Shown here: piece after piece, positions 36,935-49,600 of the stretch
Numbering within the stretch: the first letter of the stretch is position 1
Layout of the letters: each line of letters begins with the position of its first letter
Assembly: GCF_017654505.1 (NCBI RefSeq)
Contig: NC_054534.1
Coordinates: forward strand, 16,212,693 to 16,276,692
From: Polyodon spathula
Taxonomy: Eukaryota; Chordata; Actinopteri; Acipenseriformes; Polyodontidae
DNA length: 64,000 nt
Direction: 5' to 3'
Translations under genes and position numbers: made by a program
Notes under the pieces: model-generated
Told to the model about the DNA's origin: nothing
The model's database searches: none
Seen by the model: only the letters and a program-made list of their open reading frames with translations

Positions 36935-37020
36935 GGCTGGTTTCACAAACCTAGGTTATCACTAATCTTGGTCTACGCTTAGCTCAACATTAGTGCTAAT
37001 CTGGGTCTGTGAAAGCCAGA
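36935..37020. mobile_element. Short palindromic MITE, about 86 bp
   Basis: The left end GGCTGGTTTCACA and the right end TGTGAAAGCCAGA are inverted, with ATCACTAATCTTGG and TTAGTGCTAATCTGGG as inner arms. The length and ends are of a common fish foldback type. Confidence 0.55.
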
Positions 37021-38127
37021 CTTCTGAGGGATTACGGGTTTTACTTGGGTTGTTGCTCAATTGTGAATTCAGGCAGGGTGGAAGCTATGTGGTCAGCAAC
37101 ACATGCAAATTAACCAAGTTATTTTGTCAAAATATGCGTATACTAATATCTTTGGGGGGGGGGGGGGGCTTTTAGCATAACACATTGCTTCACTTTTAAC
37201 AAAACAAAGTAAAACATTAACTTACAACAATCCAGGTCTCCGAGCAATGTCACATTTTAAAGTTACCCGACAATCCTTCTGTCCAGCCATTACCCCCTGG
37301 CTGTAGAGGTGGAATCGTTGTACTTTGTAGGATGTTTTGCTACATGGCTGCATTCATTCAATCTTTAATCACATGAATGTCTCTTGATCAAACCGTATTC
37401 AACTGTAGGTATAAGGTTTTCTTCATTGAAGGCTTTCCCATTTTCTTTCAAAACATACTGTGGTCCATTTTTGGAGGAAAATCTCTGTATTCAGGTCTTT
37501 TGTGCACTATAGCGTGTTGCTTCGAAATGTTTCTTCAAATACTTGGCTGTTAATCTTGGATTTTTCTTTTTTTTTTTTTTACACCGCTCAAATGATGCTC
37601 CTACATGATATGCCAGTAACTGTATGCCCACTTTCAAGTGTTTCAGTTGAATTTGCTCTGTGGTACTTCTTGATTATTACTCTTATCATGGATTTTGGTA
37701 TTCAATACTAGTCTGCAGCCATTTCCTTTATTGTAGTCTGACAAATGCTTGTTCCCCTAACATGAATCCAGTTAAATACAATTACAAACTAGATTCTGTT
37801 TGGAACCATGTGTTTACAACTTTTGCACATAATTAAATCATTAAACTTGTGTAAAAACAACACACAAACACCACTATATGTTAGTTTGGCATAAAACTGG
37901 TCTCCTTTCAGTTTCACTGTACCATTTTAAATAGCAGTACTGTATTAAGCACTGATGGCTAGTTAAAAGTGTATACAAGTGTAAAAAATCTGTTAAAAGT
38001 GTATATTTCTGTTTTGAGTGGAATATCTTGGTTTTCTGTTAATATCAGAAGTTGTACTTAATTATACTTCATATACATGCTGTATGTTTATGGGACCGAA
38101 CTCTTTGGGCGATAGCTATGACCAAAT

Positions 38128-38469
38128 GTTTTGCATCACCTAGAATTTTAGGATTGAGACAATTAAAAAAATAAAAAAGAATAACCCACACGCCACGCAC
38201 ACACAAACATAATTTAGTTGTTTTATTTAACATTGTGTAATCAAAGAAACTACATAATGAATTTGTAAAAGTCTACCGGAAGCCAGAATAGTAGTACAGC
38301 ATTTCATGTTAGTTTGAAATGTCACATTTTTCAATTTATCATTTTTTTGTTAAATATATTGAAATCTACAAAGCGATATGCAATTGACTATGTTAACGTA
38401 ACATTATTCAGCAGGTTTCATTCGACTTTATAAAGCAAAATTAGTTCATTCTATAGGGTGATGCAAAAC
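38128..38469. mobile_element. Probable MITE with GTTTTGCATCACC ends
   Basis: GTTTTGCATCACCTAGAAT at 38128-38146 is inverted as ATTCTATAGGGTGATGCAAA at 38448-38467. The roughly 340-bp interior has no coding capacity. Confidence 0.5.
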
Positions 38470-40238
38470 TGCTCTACATAGCTGTAGTACTGATGCTGTG
38501 GAGACTAGGAGAACAAATTATAAATCGCCAGATAAGAAAATAACACTTAAAAGGTTTTATGGTTTCACCCTGTAGAAAATACTGCCTATTGACAGATGGT
38601 GTGGGTTTAATCCTAGTACAAAACAAAAACATCCCTAGACCCAACTATAGCCTTGAGGAAGGTAGGCCTAACACTTGTGTAATGTGCTGGTTTGATTTTG
38701 TTTTGTTGTGATGAACATTGTTCAGTATGATCAGTACGTCATTTCTTTATACAAGTTTTTAAAATGTTTTTACTAGTGTACATTTTAGCTGTACACTATC
38801 ACTTATACCTGTATCTCTCCCCCGACACACTCGCTATAAAATGTTCATAAATAAAAAATACCAGCATCAAATATGCTGCAACACAAAGGAGAGCACCTTC
38901 AAATTTGTATTACTCACCCACTGTTTATAACTGCTGTACAAAATTAAATACTGTATTCAAAATGGACACATCAAAAACATCAACAGCTGTTCTAAAGTAC
39001 TAAACAAACACATTGCACCAAAATAAATAAATACATAAAAATAAGAATGACTTCAATAAAGCTTTAATTTTTTCTGTAATAACACAGTTTCCAGCTGTGG
39101 CTTATGCATTCAGCTTCAGAATACAATATAGAACAGTCAAGAATTCATATCTACAAAACAATAATTTCATGAAAAAACACAATGAAGTTCGTCCAGCATT
39201 TTTTTTTCTTTATACACTGCTCGGCAAAAAAAAAAATTAAAAAAAGCTGCCTACATAACAGCAAGTCAGGCTTCACTTGAGCAGTGATTGGAATGGTATC
39301 AACCAAACTTCATGAATACACTGTAAATAAAGTATCTACACCTATACATATTTGACAAGACAACATTTTTTTTCTTCTTTTCTTAAAGAATGGCGGATCA
39401 CAACTAGACTTTTTTTGTTGTTCTTTGCTTTCATAATGAGTTCAGTCCACTTCATCTTCATATTATCCGATTCGGTGAGAACAGCCACAAGATTGAGAAC
39501 ACTGAAGCCTTTATTCACATTATTAGCGGCCCTTCAAACATATTAAATGTCTGTCATAAGGCTAATAAAACAGTTAGGACTTGGTCCATAGATATACTAG
39601 CAACTATAGCCTAGCCACCTGCATGTGCACATTATACTGGAGTTAAAATGGTAAGAACCTTTTAAATCTACAATTTTATATATACAGTGTACTCATGTTC
39701 TAAGGATTAAAAACAACCTGCAAAACTGCACACATTTTTACACATATACTCATAAACACACACCTTACATGAGAACCTTCTCTTTAACTATGTGTTAGTT
39801 TGATTGGGTTATTTATTTTGAAACTGAGGGTGGGTTGCTTCGTTTGAAAGCGGATTGCCCCAAATGAACTCAATGTGTGCAACACAAGCTCACAGGTTCA
39901 GTAGTGTCTAAGAAGTCAGTGTCTAGAAGAAGTGTCTAGAATGTACATGCATTGAATGCTTATACAGCTGCTTCACACTTAAGGTAACTGCAGCCAGGCT
40001 GAAATTGTATCAAGTCTTTAAAAACATAATTAAGGCTCAACTGACACTGTAGGACCAATATTTTCAGGATGCTGCAAAAGGCTCCAGTCTTACCCTCAAC
40101 CTTGTTCACCCTCGTATACATAATGTATAAAACAAAGTCCAGTTCCCCACTGTATAGCATTACAATCTATTCAGCAATCAATAAAATACAAGGATAAACA
40201 GGTGTCACAGGAGAAAACATGTTTACAGTGTTCCAATT

Positions 40239-40264
40239 CCCCCCCCCCCCCCCCCCCCCCCCCC
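40239..40264. repeat. C26 homopolymer
   Basis: Twenty-six consecutive C on the + strand, hence a G run on the strand transcribed for UGCG. It lies downstream of the UGCG stop, possibly in the 3' UTR. Confidence 0.9.
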
Positions 40265-40618
40265 TTCCCTCTCCCAACATCACAAGGAAGAATACAAAAT
40301 TACACTAACACTATTCACAAAGGCGGCAAATAACAGCAGACCTCATCTGATAGTCGATAATGCAAGAGTTCTGTAAAGGTGAGAAAGAACCCACCCTCCA
40401 AAGTGTACTATTATGGCATCTACTATGGCATGTGCTTCAAATCTTACTTTAAACAGCTAGTCAATATTTACTAATTTACATGCAATATTACATTCATTTG
40501 AAGTCTTCCTGAACTACGGTATATTTTGTACGAAAATATTGAAATGATCTCCTAAAATGAAATGCTACGTATCAAAACAGGTTTCATTCAGAGCCTCTTT
40601 CTTGTTTATATATCTATA

Positions 40619-41623
40619 TTTATTTAGCCAAAGCTATAATACAGCAAGTAACTAACTGTGGACAGCGAAGAGCCAATGACTTCTTGTTCACCATTTTCTT
40701 TATTTCTGTGTTTTTATCCCAGCCATCAACTCAGGGTTAACTATTTTGAATGACATTAAAAGCACCTTACTAATATCCCCACAAGATACTTCAAAAAGAC
40801 AACCAAACACAGAAACAGATTCATTTTCCTGAAGAGCTTGACTGCTTGGCAAAATACCCAAATATACTTATTAACCCATCAACACCCCCACCCCCAGGCC
40901 TAAAACTAATTTATTCAGAATAGGAACGATACCACTTTATTCTGAAAAGGTTAAATAAAAACAACAGTTTGAACCCCTCTAGGTTACAAGGGGGATACAC
41001 AAGTAACTTAGCTCACAGTAAAGACCAAAATGGTTCAAACTGCAATTCATTTGAAATTTTAAAATGCGCTCCTTTCGTTTAGATCCTGTCTGAGGCATAA
41101 CCTAATTAAAACAACTTAACAGGACTGAAGAAGTTGGGAACAAACAGAGATACATGGAAAAGAATATGAAAGCCCTGTAGGCCGCAGGTATTGTAAGTGC
41201 CCCACTCCCTAATTTAGACTAGATTTTGTATTACATTAAATAGCTCCTCAAAAAGAAGCCTCTGTAAAATGTGGAATTTCAGTGTACTTGACTCTTACAA
41301 AGCCAAGTATTGCCTGCAGATATATGTAAACCCCTACCCCCCCCCCCCCCCCCCCCCCCCAAAGTTCCTTTTTCCTTGGTTGTCCTGTCCCCCCCAACTA
41401 CCTTTTTAGGGGTGATGAAACTACATTTACAGTCTTAAAAAAGCTAGCTGCAAGTGCCACACAAATAAATAATAAACACTTTTTACACAGACAAGTAAAA
41501 ACTATCAAAGGTTGAATTATTTAAAAGTTTCCAGGGTCCCCCCACCCCCCCAATACAAACAATGTATATTTTTTTGCATTTGTTGTATTTTTTCTTTTAC
41601 ATAGTCCCAGGTTTTTATCGCAG
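40619..41623 (-). other. UGCG: Likely UGCG 3' UTR, end not fixed
   Basis: Non-coding sequence directly after the UGCG stop, free of recognised transposons. Minus-strand AATAAA signals lie at 40936-40941 and 40910-40915, about 685-715 bases past the stop, and further ones near 40698 and 40619. Which is used cannot be told. A C24 tract at 41337-41360 would be a G tract in the transcript. Confidence 0.4.
41337..41360. repeat. C24 homopolymer
   Basis: Twenty-four consecutive C on the + strand, about 265 bases past the UGCG stop on the transcribed side. Confidence 0.9.
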
Positions 41624-41794
41624 TTATACGTCAAGGATTTCCTCAGCTGTGCCTCCGCAGCGTAACCTGTAGCGCCCCGTCCTCCAGCTGATTGTAGGGT
41701 CCCACAAGGCTGATAAAAAGATGTGTATCGTCATGGATTCTCTGATGAACCACGCCACGGCATAGTCAAGTTTGGAAAAGCACGGAGATCCCCC
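41624..41794 (-). CDS. UGCG: UGCG exon 9 (C-terminus, stop)
   Basis: The acceptor (minus strand) CTTCTTCTATAG precedes 41794. The 57 codons start [16 protein letters not shown], pass [19 protein letters not shown] and end AEEILDV, then TAA at 41626-41624. This encodes the last membrane-associated segment and the short C-terminal tail. Length and ending agree with the human protein; small changes are SP for TL near the start and H for Y in TIHIF. Confidence 0.97.
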   Translation of the reverse strand, partial: GGSPCFSKLDYAVAWFIRESMTIHIFLSALWDPTISWRTGRYRLRCGGTAEEILDV

Positions 41795-43630
41795 CTATAG
41801 AAGAAGAAATAAAGAAATACAGGTTCTCAACAACAAAATAGGCTAATGCCAACTTAACGATACAACAATGATTTATTTCCTGGAAACGACCTCATGGTGC
41901 TGTACAAGTTAAATCCTAATAAAATGCATTGTAGATGGGCTGAGGTTCCATAAAAATATTAAGAAGAGCAACCCTTATTCAATTAAAGTGTGAACATTAT
42001 GTATAACTTTACTTCATCCACATTGACCACAAAGTTGACTCAGAAATAATTTTTATATATTAGACAACATGATTTTTTCTAATCCAGTAATACCTTAGTG
42101 GCTATGGCGTTTTGTTGTTGTTGTAAATTTACTAGATTAATGCATGAACCTGATATTTTAAATGCAGCAAAGAAAGCAGCGGCCCTTATTTGCTCATTTG
42201 CAAAAAACTTAAATAATACTTTAAGTTTAAAAGATTAGTCTATGCTAATGGCAGCCATTTCTAGGCTTTTTTGTAACCAGAAGATCAGCTGGCCAATCAG
42301 AAGTGATAGGGGTGGGCCGTAAACACTTTTGAAATGTCTGTGTGTAGGTGCTAGACTTCCGCAATTCAGTTTGCAGAAACTTGCGTGGCTCTAAAAACAT
42401 AAGCAGAGTGTCTTTCTAGCAACAAAACAAACATAGGAAAAATTAATAAAAACTACGACGGGCAAAGTATAACAGCAAAACTTGTTGTTCCTCACACAAA
42501 TCTTATTGTCCCGGGCGCTGGGCAACACAAATTACATACCCCTGCATCCTATTTACAAGAAGCTAGTTTTTGGGGTTTTTTTTCCAGTTTTCATCCAGTA
42601 TCAAAAAATAATAATTAAATTAATATTCAATTGCTTTAATGTATAACTCCATTTTGATTATATTTACTAGGCATAATATGCAAAACAACTGCTATCCAAC
42701 TAACTCAAAACACTGCTGGAAGAGACTATTTTCAATATTCCTTCCTTGGTAGCAAAGATTCTCCATCTACTTACATTCTAACATGTTTTATCTTAATTAT
42801 ATATCAGTAGGCATTCTGATTAAGTACAATTCTAAAGGCTGGACAGAGAGCATTACATTAGAAAATGACAACGTGTGCACTGAAGCCTATTTTTAAGGTA
42901 GTGGGGGGGGGCTCTATAACAGAAAGGCCTCAGGCCTCCACAGTTTTCTGAAATTACTGTAAGGGTCAAATGATCTGCAGTACCTGAACATAAGCAGAAT
43001 CGAGTCAATGAAAACTCGGTACTACAGTAGAGTGATACGGGTCACGAGCAACTAACTGCAGTTTCAATACAGCAGACCACTGTTTTCACAATACACTTTT
43101 TTTATTTAAATCTAGCCAATCAACATTTTACATTGTCTTCACAACCCCAGAACAGTTTTAACCTCCTTTTTGGTTTGTGCAATTGATTCCCTTCCTGTGT
43201 AGTTTCATCTGTACATATCACATTGTTTTCTTCACTCATGTATTTTACAGTAAGTTAATTCAGAAAAACTGAAGAATAAAATTCAACCCAAGAACCAAAA
43301 GTTCAAACAGAAGAATGGGGAGGAGGGGCAGCGATAATAATGTTAGTAAAAGGTAAGACATGGATTTTAAAATCCTCCTTTAAGCTAAAAGGGGTAAAAA
43401 TACCTACTTTACTAGTCTAGTTTCACAGTCACAGAATGAGAATCTTAGGAATACAATTATAAGTGTTCCCTACAGAGCTATAGAGAAAAGCACTAAGTCC
43501 AGCGTCAGCATTTACACATTTTGCTGAGGAGTGTCTTGTTCGCAGCTAGACTTGCAAGCTTGCTGGAAGCAGAAGCCAGGCGCTGCCAAGCTTAAAGATG
43601 AAGCTGTTGTAATGACATAGGTTTCCTTAC
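41795..43630 (-). other. UGCG: UGCG intron 8
   Basis: AT-rich, with a short G run near 42903. I see no exon, RNA gene or transposon that can be classed. Confidence 0.6.
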
Positions 43631-43820
43631 CTGGACTCCTCGGAGTTGGATGTAATCTGATATAAACCAGGCTAGGCAATGACACATGAAAAACACCATG
43701 ATGTCCCATCTGAAAATATAATGAGCTGCCCAGCCGATTATTAGGCTAGCCACAAAGCACTCCGAGATTGGCTCGCAGATAATCGTGGCTGGAAGCATGT
43801 TAATTCGTAGTTTGGCCCAT
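43631..43820 (-). CDS. UGCG: UGCG exon 8
   Basis: The acceptor TTGGTTTCAG precedes 43820 and the donor CAG|GTAAGG follows 43631. The 190 bases begin with the last base of Arg275, completing the (Q/R)xxRW motif with Trp276, then [18 protein letters not shown], a hydrophobic segment and end DYIQLRGVQ. The motif is part of the active site, and the hydrophobic part is one of the C-terminal membrane segments. Confidence 0.97.
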
Positions 43821-44260
43821 CTGAAACCAAAAGAAAAAAGTTTGGAAAAGGCAACAAACACATTGAACTCGTTTTGTCATACTGATGTTACCTTTAGACG
43901 ACCACATTACAAAAACATGGAAATGAAAATGGATAAACAGGTGTGTGGACAAAATGTTACACAGCTGACAGATTTATTTATGTAGCCAAGCTGCATATGG
44001 ACGGTGCTTCAATATTCAGTTGCAGCAGATACAAGCTACCAACAAATTAGGAAAGTTCATTTCTTTTAACCTCTTACAGATTTTTGGATTGTACATTCAA
44101 TGTTTTATTTAATTTATTTTATCCAATCCAGGAGGCTTTACAAAATGTGTACTTTTTATTAAAATCCTGGCAGAAATAATATACAATTGTTTTCAACGTA
44201 AAATTCATGTTTTCACATGTTCACATACAAAAATATTGCATAAAAGCAAACGATAATTAC

Positions 44261-44330
44261 TATTATTAATTTTTTTAGCAGACGCCCTTATCCTGGGCGA
44301 CCTACAATTGTTAAGATAATGTACGCTAGT
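44261..44330 (-). mobile_element. SINE 3'-tail fragment
   Basis: Minus-strand tail text: TTGTAGGTCGCCCAGGATAA then GGGCGTCTGCTAAAA, the conserved tail of the SINE at 30655-30870, lying in UGCG intron 7. Confidence 0.6.
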
Positions 44331-44393
44331 ACACTATAACAGTCAATCCAACAGGCACTTAATACTATAAAAAGAAAAAAAAAAAAAACTTAC

Positions 44394-44480
44394 CTGATCA
44401 TTCGCGATTGGAACTGAGAAATTGAGTAAGAACCAGAGTTCTGCATTGCTACTTGTGTTGCCATGGAAAACTTCCACCCC
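44394..44480 (-). CDS. UGCG: UGCG exon 7
   Basis: The acceptor CCTACTTCTAG precedes 44480 and the donor AG|GTAAGT follows 44394. The 87 bases complete an Arg codon, then read [20 protein letters not shown] and SQFQSRMI plus AG of the next Arg. Exon 7 thus holds the first part of the RMIRW motif. Confidence 0.96.
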
Positions 44481-46061
44481 CTAGAAGTAGGCAGAAAAAA
44501 TAAATAAATCATTCAGTCATTCACTTTGGAATCAGACAGATGCAGCTTTAATATACTGTTTGGCTAATCAGGGACTGTGAAATCATTTTCAGCTACTCCA
44601 GAATACCCTCTTAAGTGCCTAATAAGTGTTTTCACAGAACACTGATGCTCAGGTACAACAACAGAGCTCAAACTACCTCAAACTGTATGACGCACAGTAT
44701 TTTCAGTCTATCTGTATTTACTATGTAAAATATGACAAAGATATCTGTACTAAAAGTGTTTAGTATCTTTAATATTTGTTGCATCTTGTGACGATCAATT
44801 TAAAACAAATTATCAATGTTAATTTGTGCTTTCACTTGCATAAATTTGGCTTTGTGCGTGTGACTATGAACTTCAGAGCTTCAGATGGAATTAACCTTTT
44901 TTAAAACAGATCATAATATTTTAATGTATCTTTGATGAGGGTCACTACATAGCTGGAACAAAAAAGGTTATTGTGTTAGATTTTAAATAGGGGCAATTAC
45001 TACTTGTTAACAACCAATGCTCCACCATAGACACAACTATCACTAAGGCTGTAAGAAAATCGCAGGCCGTGAATTTGTTCCTGAAACAACAACTTAACAC
45101 AGACTACAACTGTTTATAGTTGCTGCAACTTTTAATGTGACTATAAATGTTTCTATTATTTATATGTCATTTCATTGCAAAAAGCTGAAAACTGAACTGA
45201 ACCAGAAAAGGAAAGATCACTCTCAAATTGTCTTTTGCTAGTGGGGAATTGGTATGCCCTGTCATCCTCTTTAGCCAATCAGTGATCTAACCATAGCAAC
45301 AGGAAAGAAGACTATGGGCATTGATTCAAATACTGTACTGTCACTGCTCTTAAACTGAAGGTTTATTCCTGTAGTGGTGGTTCAGTTTTGTGAGTGAGCT
45401 TGTACTGTTCTGCAAGTACTATATGTTATGCGTCATTATTGTTAGCTACAACTCTTCACTTGTAATGAAACACAGCGTAAAACATTTTATTTGAAATGGT
45501 GATAAACAGGAAGTCTTAAGAACTTATGTCTCTGGTTATCTATTTGTATTTTTTTTCTTTCAACAAATGAACAAAAATCCACCTTGAAAGCAAGTACAGT
45601 ATATATACTGCAAACTGTTTATATGTATGACTACGCTAAAACCGCAACTTTAATACACAGTGGCCGCAACTTCTTGATAGATTAAAAAAAAAAAACAGGC
45701 TTTTTACAGGCTTTCCTGTCACTTATTTACAGAACACCAGAAAAACTGGACATATGCAACAATGTGTGACATACAGAGAGTCAAACAGACTGACAGGCAA
45801 CCTTCATATAAATCAGAGATTATGATTTGAAAAAAAATAAATAAAAAAATGTGCTTAAGGTTCTAGCAAGTTTCATCATAATTAGATGCAACACACAGCA
45901 GGGGCTAAAAAGTTTGAAATTTCTGCCCATTGCTTCATAAGTGACCTACTCAAATATGAATCTTTGAATAATAGTAACACATCATTGTGGATAGCGGAGT
46001 GGAACCATAAGGAGTTCTACTAAAGGGATTTAAAATAACATAGCTGTTAAACTCTTCCTAC
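44481..46061 (-). other. UGCG: UGCG intron 6
   Basis: About 1.6 kb, AT-rich, with no recognised gene or element apart from short A/T runs. Confidence 0.5.
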
Positions 46062-46240
46062 CTGTCAGCAATGGCTTTGGCCATAAAGTAATCTTCTGCG
46101 ATGTACTGTGCGAAAGCAATGAGGCCCCCTGCTTGATCGAGCACATCCTTCCTCATCAAGCAAGACATTCCGGTTACACATTTAATGCCAGTAACATTAG
46201 CCGAGATATAGGAACGTGGGTGAGATGTGCCGAAATACAC
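46062..46240 (-). CDS. UGCG: UGCG exon 6 (H193, D236)
   Basis: The acceptor TTTGTTCCAG precedes 46240 and the donor AG|GTAGGA follows 46062. The 179 bases encode [38 protein letters not shown] and [13 protein letters not shown] plus two bases. It carries His193 and Asp236 (the third conserved Asp, proposed catalytic base). Nearly identical to human. Confidence 0.97.
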
Positions 46241-46820
46241 CTGGAACAAAGAAAACCGCTTTAGTTTCTTCATTTAAACCATAGCTACCCATTTTTAGTC
46301 ACTTCAGTGTTCCAGATGAATGTAAAGATACAACAGACATATTTATAAAGAATTGGCATGCCAGTGTTTTATTTATTTATTTATTTTTTTAAATGCAATT
46401 ACTGCCACACCAACTTGTATTAAATTTAGCCTGATGTGTGAATCGGGAACTGGCAGGTTTTCTGTTATTGAAGGATTATCAAATTCATTATATAAACTTT
46501 ACAGATGAACTTTAGCTGGAAAAATAGAAAGCAGGAAGTCGTTCTATTTTGAATGATACAAGTGTAAAGACTTTGCTGAGCTAAACATTTCAACAAGGAA
46601 CCGTGGACCGGATGTGCTTTGTTGAATAGAAACTGAGATAAACATAGCTAAAGAGAAATCTTATTGAAGGTCCCAGAGCGAGAACCAGAGCGAAATTCTG
46701 TTTTGGTATCAATCAACAATAAAATAAAGCCAGCAAAATTCTTGCCTTGCAAAACTCTTGGCAGGGACCCTGGAAACTACATTAATTGAGACACCTAGAT
46801 ATTAATTGATCAAACCTCTA

Positions 46821-46940
46821 TTACTGTTAATCATTTAGCAGACACTTTAATCCTAACCAACTTACAGAGACTAGAGGGGTGAACTATGAATCAAACATCT
46901 GCTGCTGCAGTCAGTTGCAACAGGACCTCGGTTTTACTTC
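46821..46940 (-). mobile_element. SINE fragment
   Basis: TTTAGCAGACACTTTAATCC and CAACTTACAGAGACTAGAG, followed by GGTGAACTATG, match the 3' half of the SINE at 61481-61714 in the same orientation. It sits in UGCG intron 5. Confidence 0.6.
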
Positions 46941-47508
46941 TCTATAAGCAATAATCTTCGTTATATATGTTTAACACATTACTTAGCAGCATTTGATTCA
47001 ATTAATTTGTAAAGGAATTTGCAAAATGCCCTGGCTACAACCAGGAAACACTTAGGGACAGGGTCTGCACTTCAGGGACGTGGTTATGAATGACACCCCT
47101 CCTTTGCATAAAGTACATGTATAATGTAAGCCTTTTTGTTAAAATGAAATTGACCGAACAAGTCAATTACTAAAAAGCTTGGAACAGTCAGCATGGACAA
47201 ACCCTATGTGTGTGGTGTTGTGTAAACAGAGGTAGGTTTTTAAATTTGTGAAAGACAACATTTTATTGATTGTCACAGAAAGAGAACAGTCAACTTCTGC
47301 ATTGTCGCTTTGTGGCCTTATTTGTATTGTTCCTACTGTACACGGATTCAAAAGTAACAGAGAAACACCTGCATATTCAGTTCTTTGTAATGAATTTCAA
47401 AATAATGCACGTATAACCTCACATACACCTTTGAAATACAGGTAAAATGCTTCTTGGTTGCCGTGTAGCTACCTGGAATGGCTAAACTTGATCTAAAACC
47501 ACCATTAC

Positions 47509-47621
47509 CTGTTCTAAAGTGGCTGCAAAGCCTTGTCTGTCTGCTACATATGGGAGCCCGTGGACTAGACCCACTTTTTCTGTCATCTGATTGGCCATGT
47601 CTGTCAAAGTGTCTGGTTTCA
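47509..47621 (-). CDS. UGCG: UGCG exon 5
   Basis: The acceptor CTATTTTGCAG precedes 47621 and the donor CAG|GTAATG follows 47509. It completes Val149, then reads [30 protein letters not shown] and ends ATLEQ. Human has VIPDT where this copy has VKPDT, and V for A in DMVNQ. Confidence 0.96.
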
Positions 47622-47985
47622 CTGCAAAATAGTAAAAACTTTTTAAAAAGTCTGTTTGTAAGTACAGATTAAACACTGAATACAGCTGGACACCCTGTTG
47701 CAGCAGTTTGATCTCCAGTTTTCACTAAAACTACAATGCAATGGGAGTCATATTTCCAGCCCTGTTCATATACCCCCACCCCCTACTGCATTTGCAAAGG
47801 CAAGACTTATCAGAAATATCTTTTTTGCCCATTACTCAGAACACTCCTCTTGATGAGCTAAATTGTTTTAGAACTATTTTCTTATTTTTTTTAAAAATAT
47901 TTAATTTGTTTACAAAAATAGATTTTAAACCACTAAAAAAAAAAAAAAAAAAAACATTTACTAAGACATTATTAATCAGTCTTAC

Positions 47986-48087
47986 CTCGAATACCACTGT
48001 CACAGATCCAAACCAGGTCATACTTGGCTACTTCATATCCTGGCATTAAGTTGTTTATTTTTGGGTTAATGCCAACTTTTTTACCAC
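47986..48087 (-). CDS. UGCG: UGCG exon 4 (D144)
   Basis: The acceptor TTATTTTACAG precedes 48087 and the donor CGAG|GTAAGA follows 47986. The 102 bases read [33 protein letters not shown] plus one base. It contains the second conserved Asp (ICDSG, Asp144), used for UDP-sugar and metal binding. Confidence 0.96.
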
Positions 48088-49077
48088 CTGTAAAATAAAA
48101 GCTGAGGTTACTACTGGCCACGGCAAAGATGAATACATGTTTATTGACAGCAGGTTTCTATCCTTTATAAATGGAATGCACAGGTCATGCAGAACATAAC
48201 CACAACAGGACTATGTGATGGACTGTAAAAAGACAACAAGGCTTTAATTATTTAGAAATCAGAATGCAAATTGATTTTCAATACTTTGCAAACTGGATTC
48301 GAGAGAAATGCTCTTTACTTTCCTATAATGGAAGGCTGGGTGCTCTGTTTATAGACCTTCATGTTTAATTCTGCATTATATAGAGCTGTGCAATGCTTGG
48401 CCTTATGAAAAAGCAACTGAATGTCAACCCTATGTTGTCTTTTCTTTTAACACCAGATAGACAAGAGCACTTGTGGTGTTTACCATTTATTGCTTCATTA
48501 AATTCAATTAAATGTGAACATTCATCAAGTTCAAACAATTACAGGATTGAATGCGGTTTCAAATAATCTTGATAGCTCTGAAAATATAAGATTTCTATAG
48601 TGGGAGGTAGTTTTTTGTTTGTTTAATTTACTATTCTTTTTAGAACTGAAGATTGTTTTTTTTTTTTAACCATTAGATTTTGCAAGCATATACAGTATAT
48701 ATAGTTTTCCTATATATATTCTGTTCCTGATTACTGCCTGTGGTAAAGGCACATTTTCATTGACTGGCCAAGAGCTTAAGAGTGAGTAGCAGGGTTCCGA
48801 AAAATATAGCATTATATGTCCCCAGTTTCCCCACAACTGTTTAAGTAACACACCTGTAATTTTTAACATCCTGGATAACTTTATACAATTATAATTTTAA
48901 AGTCTGGTTTCAAAGCTCTTTTTGTTTACAGGTACGATATTGAAACAGCTGTAGCAACAAGTGGGGATGTGCAACGCCACATTTTTTTGAAACCCTGACA
49001 CATTCTTAGTTACATGGTTCCTGCAGGTTAGAGAATGGATTTGAAAGCATTGACTATCACTCTTAATACATTCTCCT

Positions 49078-49093
49078 CCCCCCCCCCCCCCCC
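49078..49093. repeat. C16 homopolymer
   Basis: Sixteen consecutive C in UGCG intron 3, close to the exon 3 donor. Confidence 0.9.
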
Positions 49094-49497
49094 GGACGTT
49101 GAATCTGCTTAAGGAGTTACGCTAAATAACACTGCTTTTCATTCCAGTTTGTGACAGATTACCGACAGGGAAGGAGATATTATTAGATGTATGTAGTTTT
49201 GTCTTTGACTTAAACCATGTGTTGCATGTACTAATCCTAACCTGTCTAAACTGTCTTGTAACAGTGAACACTCCACAAACATTTCTGATACAGGTGAATG
49301 CAGATCTGCCGTTATGCTGCCATACATCGACTTAGAAATGAAAAGCTTAACAATAGTCCACTTTCTGACATGTAAAATAAAATAGGGGTGTTCACTCTAC
49401 CAAGTCTTCCAGCTAGTGACTAACACTACACACTCACTAACACCACATACATGTTTTGTACAGAAAGCAAGAAGGGCAAATGTCATCAAGTTGTTAC

Positions 49498-49600
49498 CTA
49501 TAAATAGCCTGGCATCCACATTTGGGTATTTGCCCAGCAGCTTTTTACATACATCGATGGCTGGATCATCATGGTCTTGGACACAAAGGAGCACTTCATA
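49498..49600 (-). CDS. UGCG: UGCG exon 3 (D92)
   Basis: The acceptor TGTTTTTACCAG precedes 49600 and the donor ATAG|GTAACA follows 49498. The 103 bases read [34 protein letters not shown] plus one base. Asp92 of the QDHDD motif is the first conserved Asp of the glycosyltransferase core. Confidence 0.96.
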
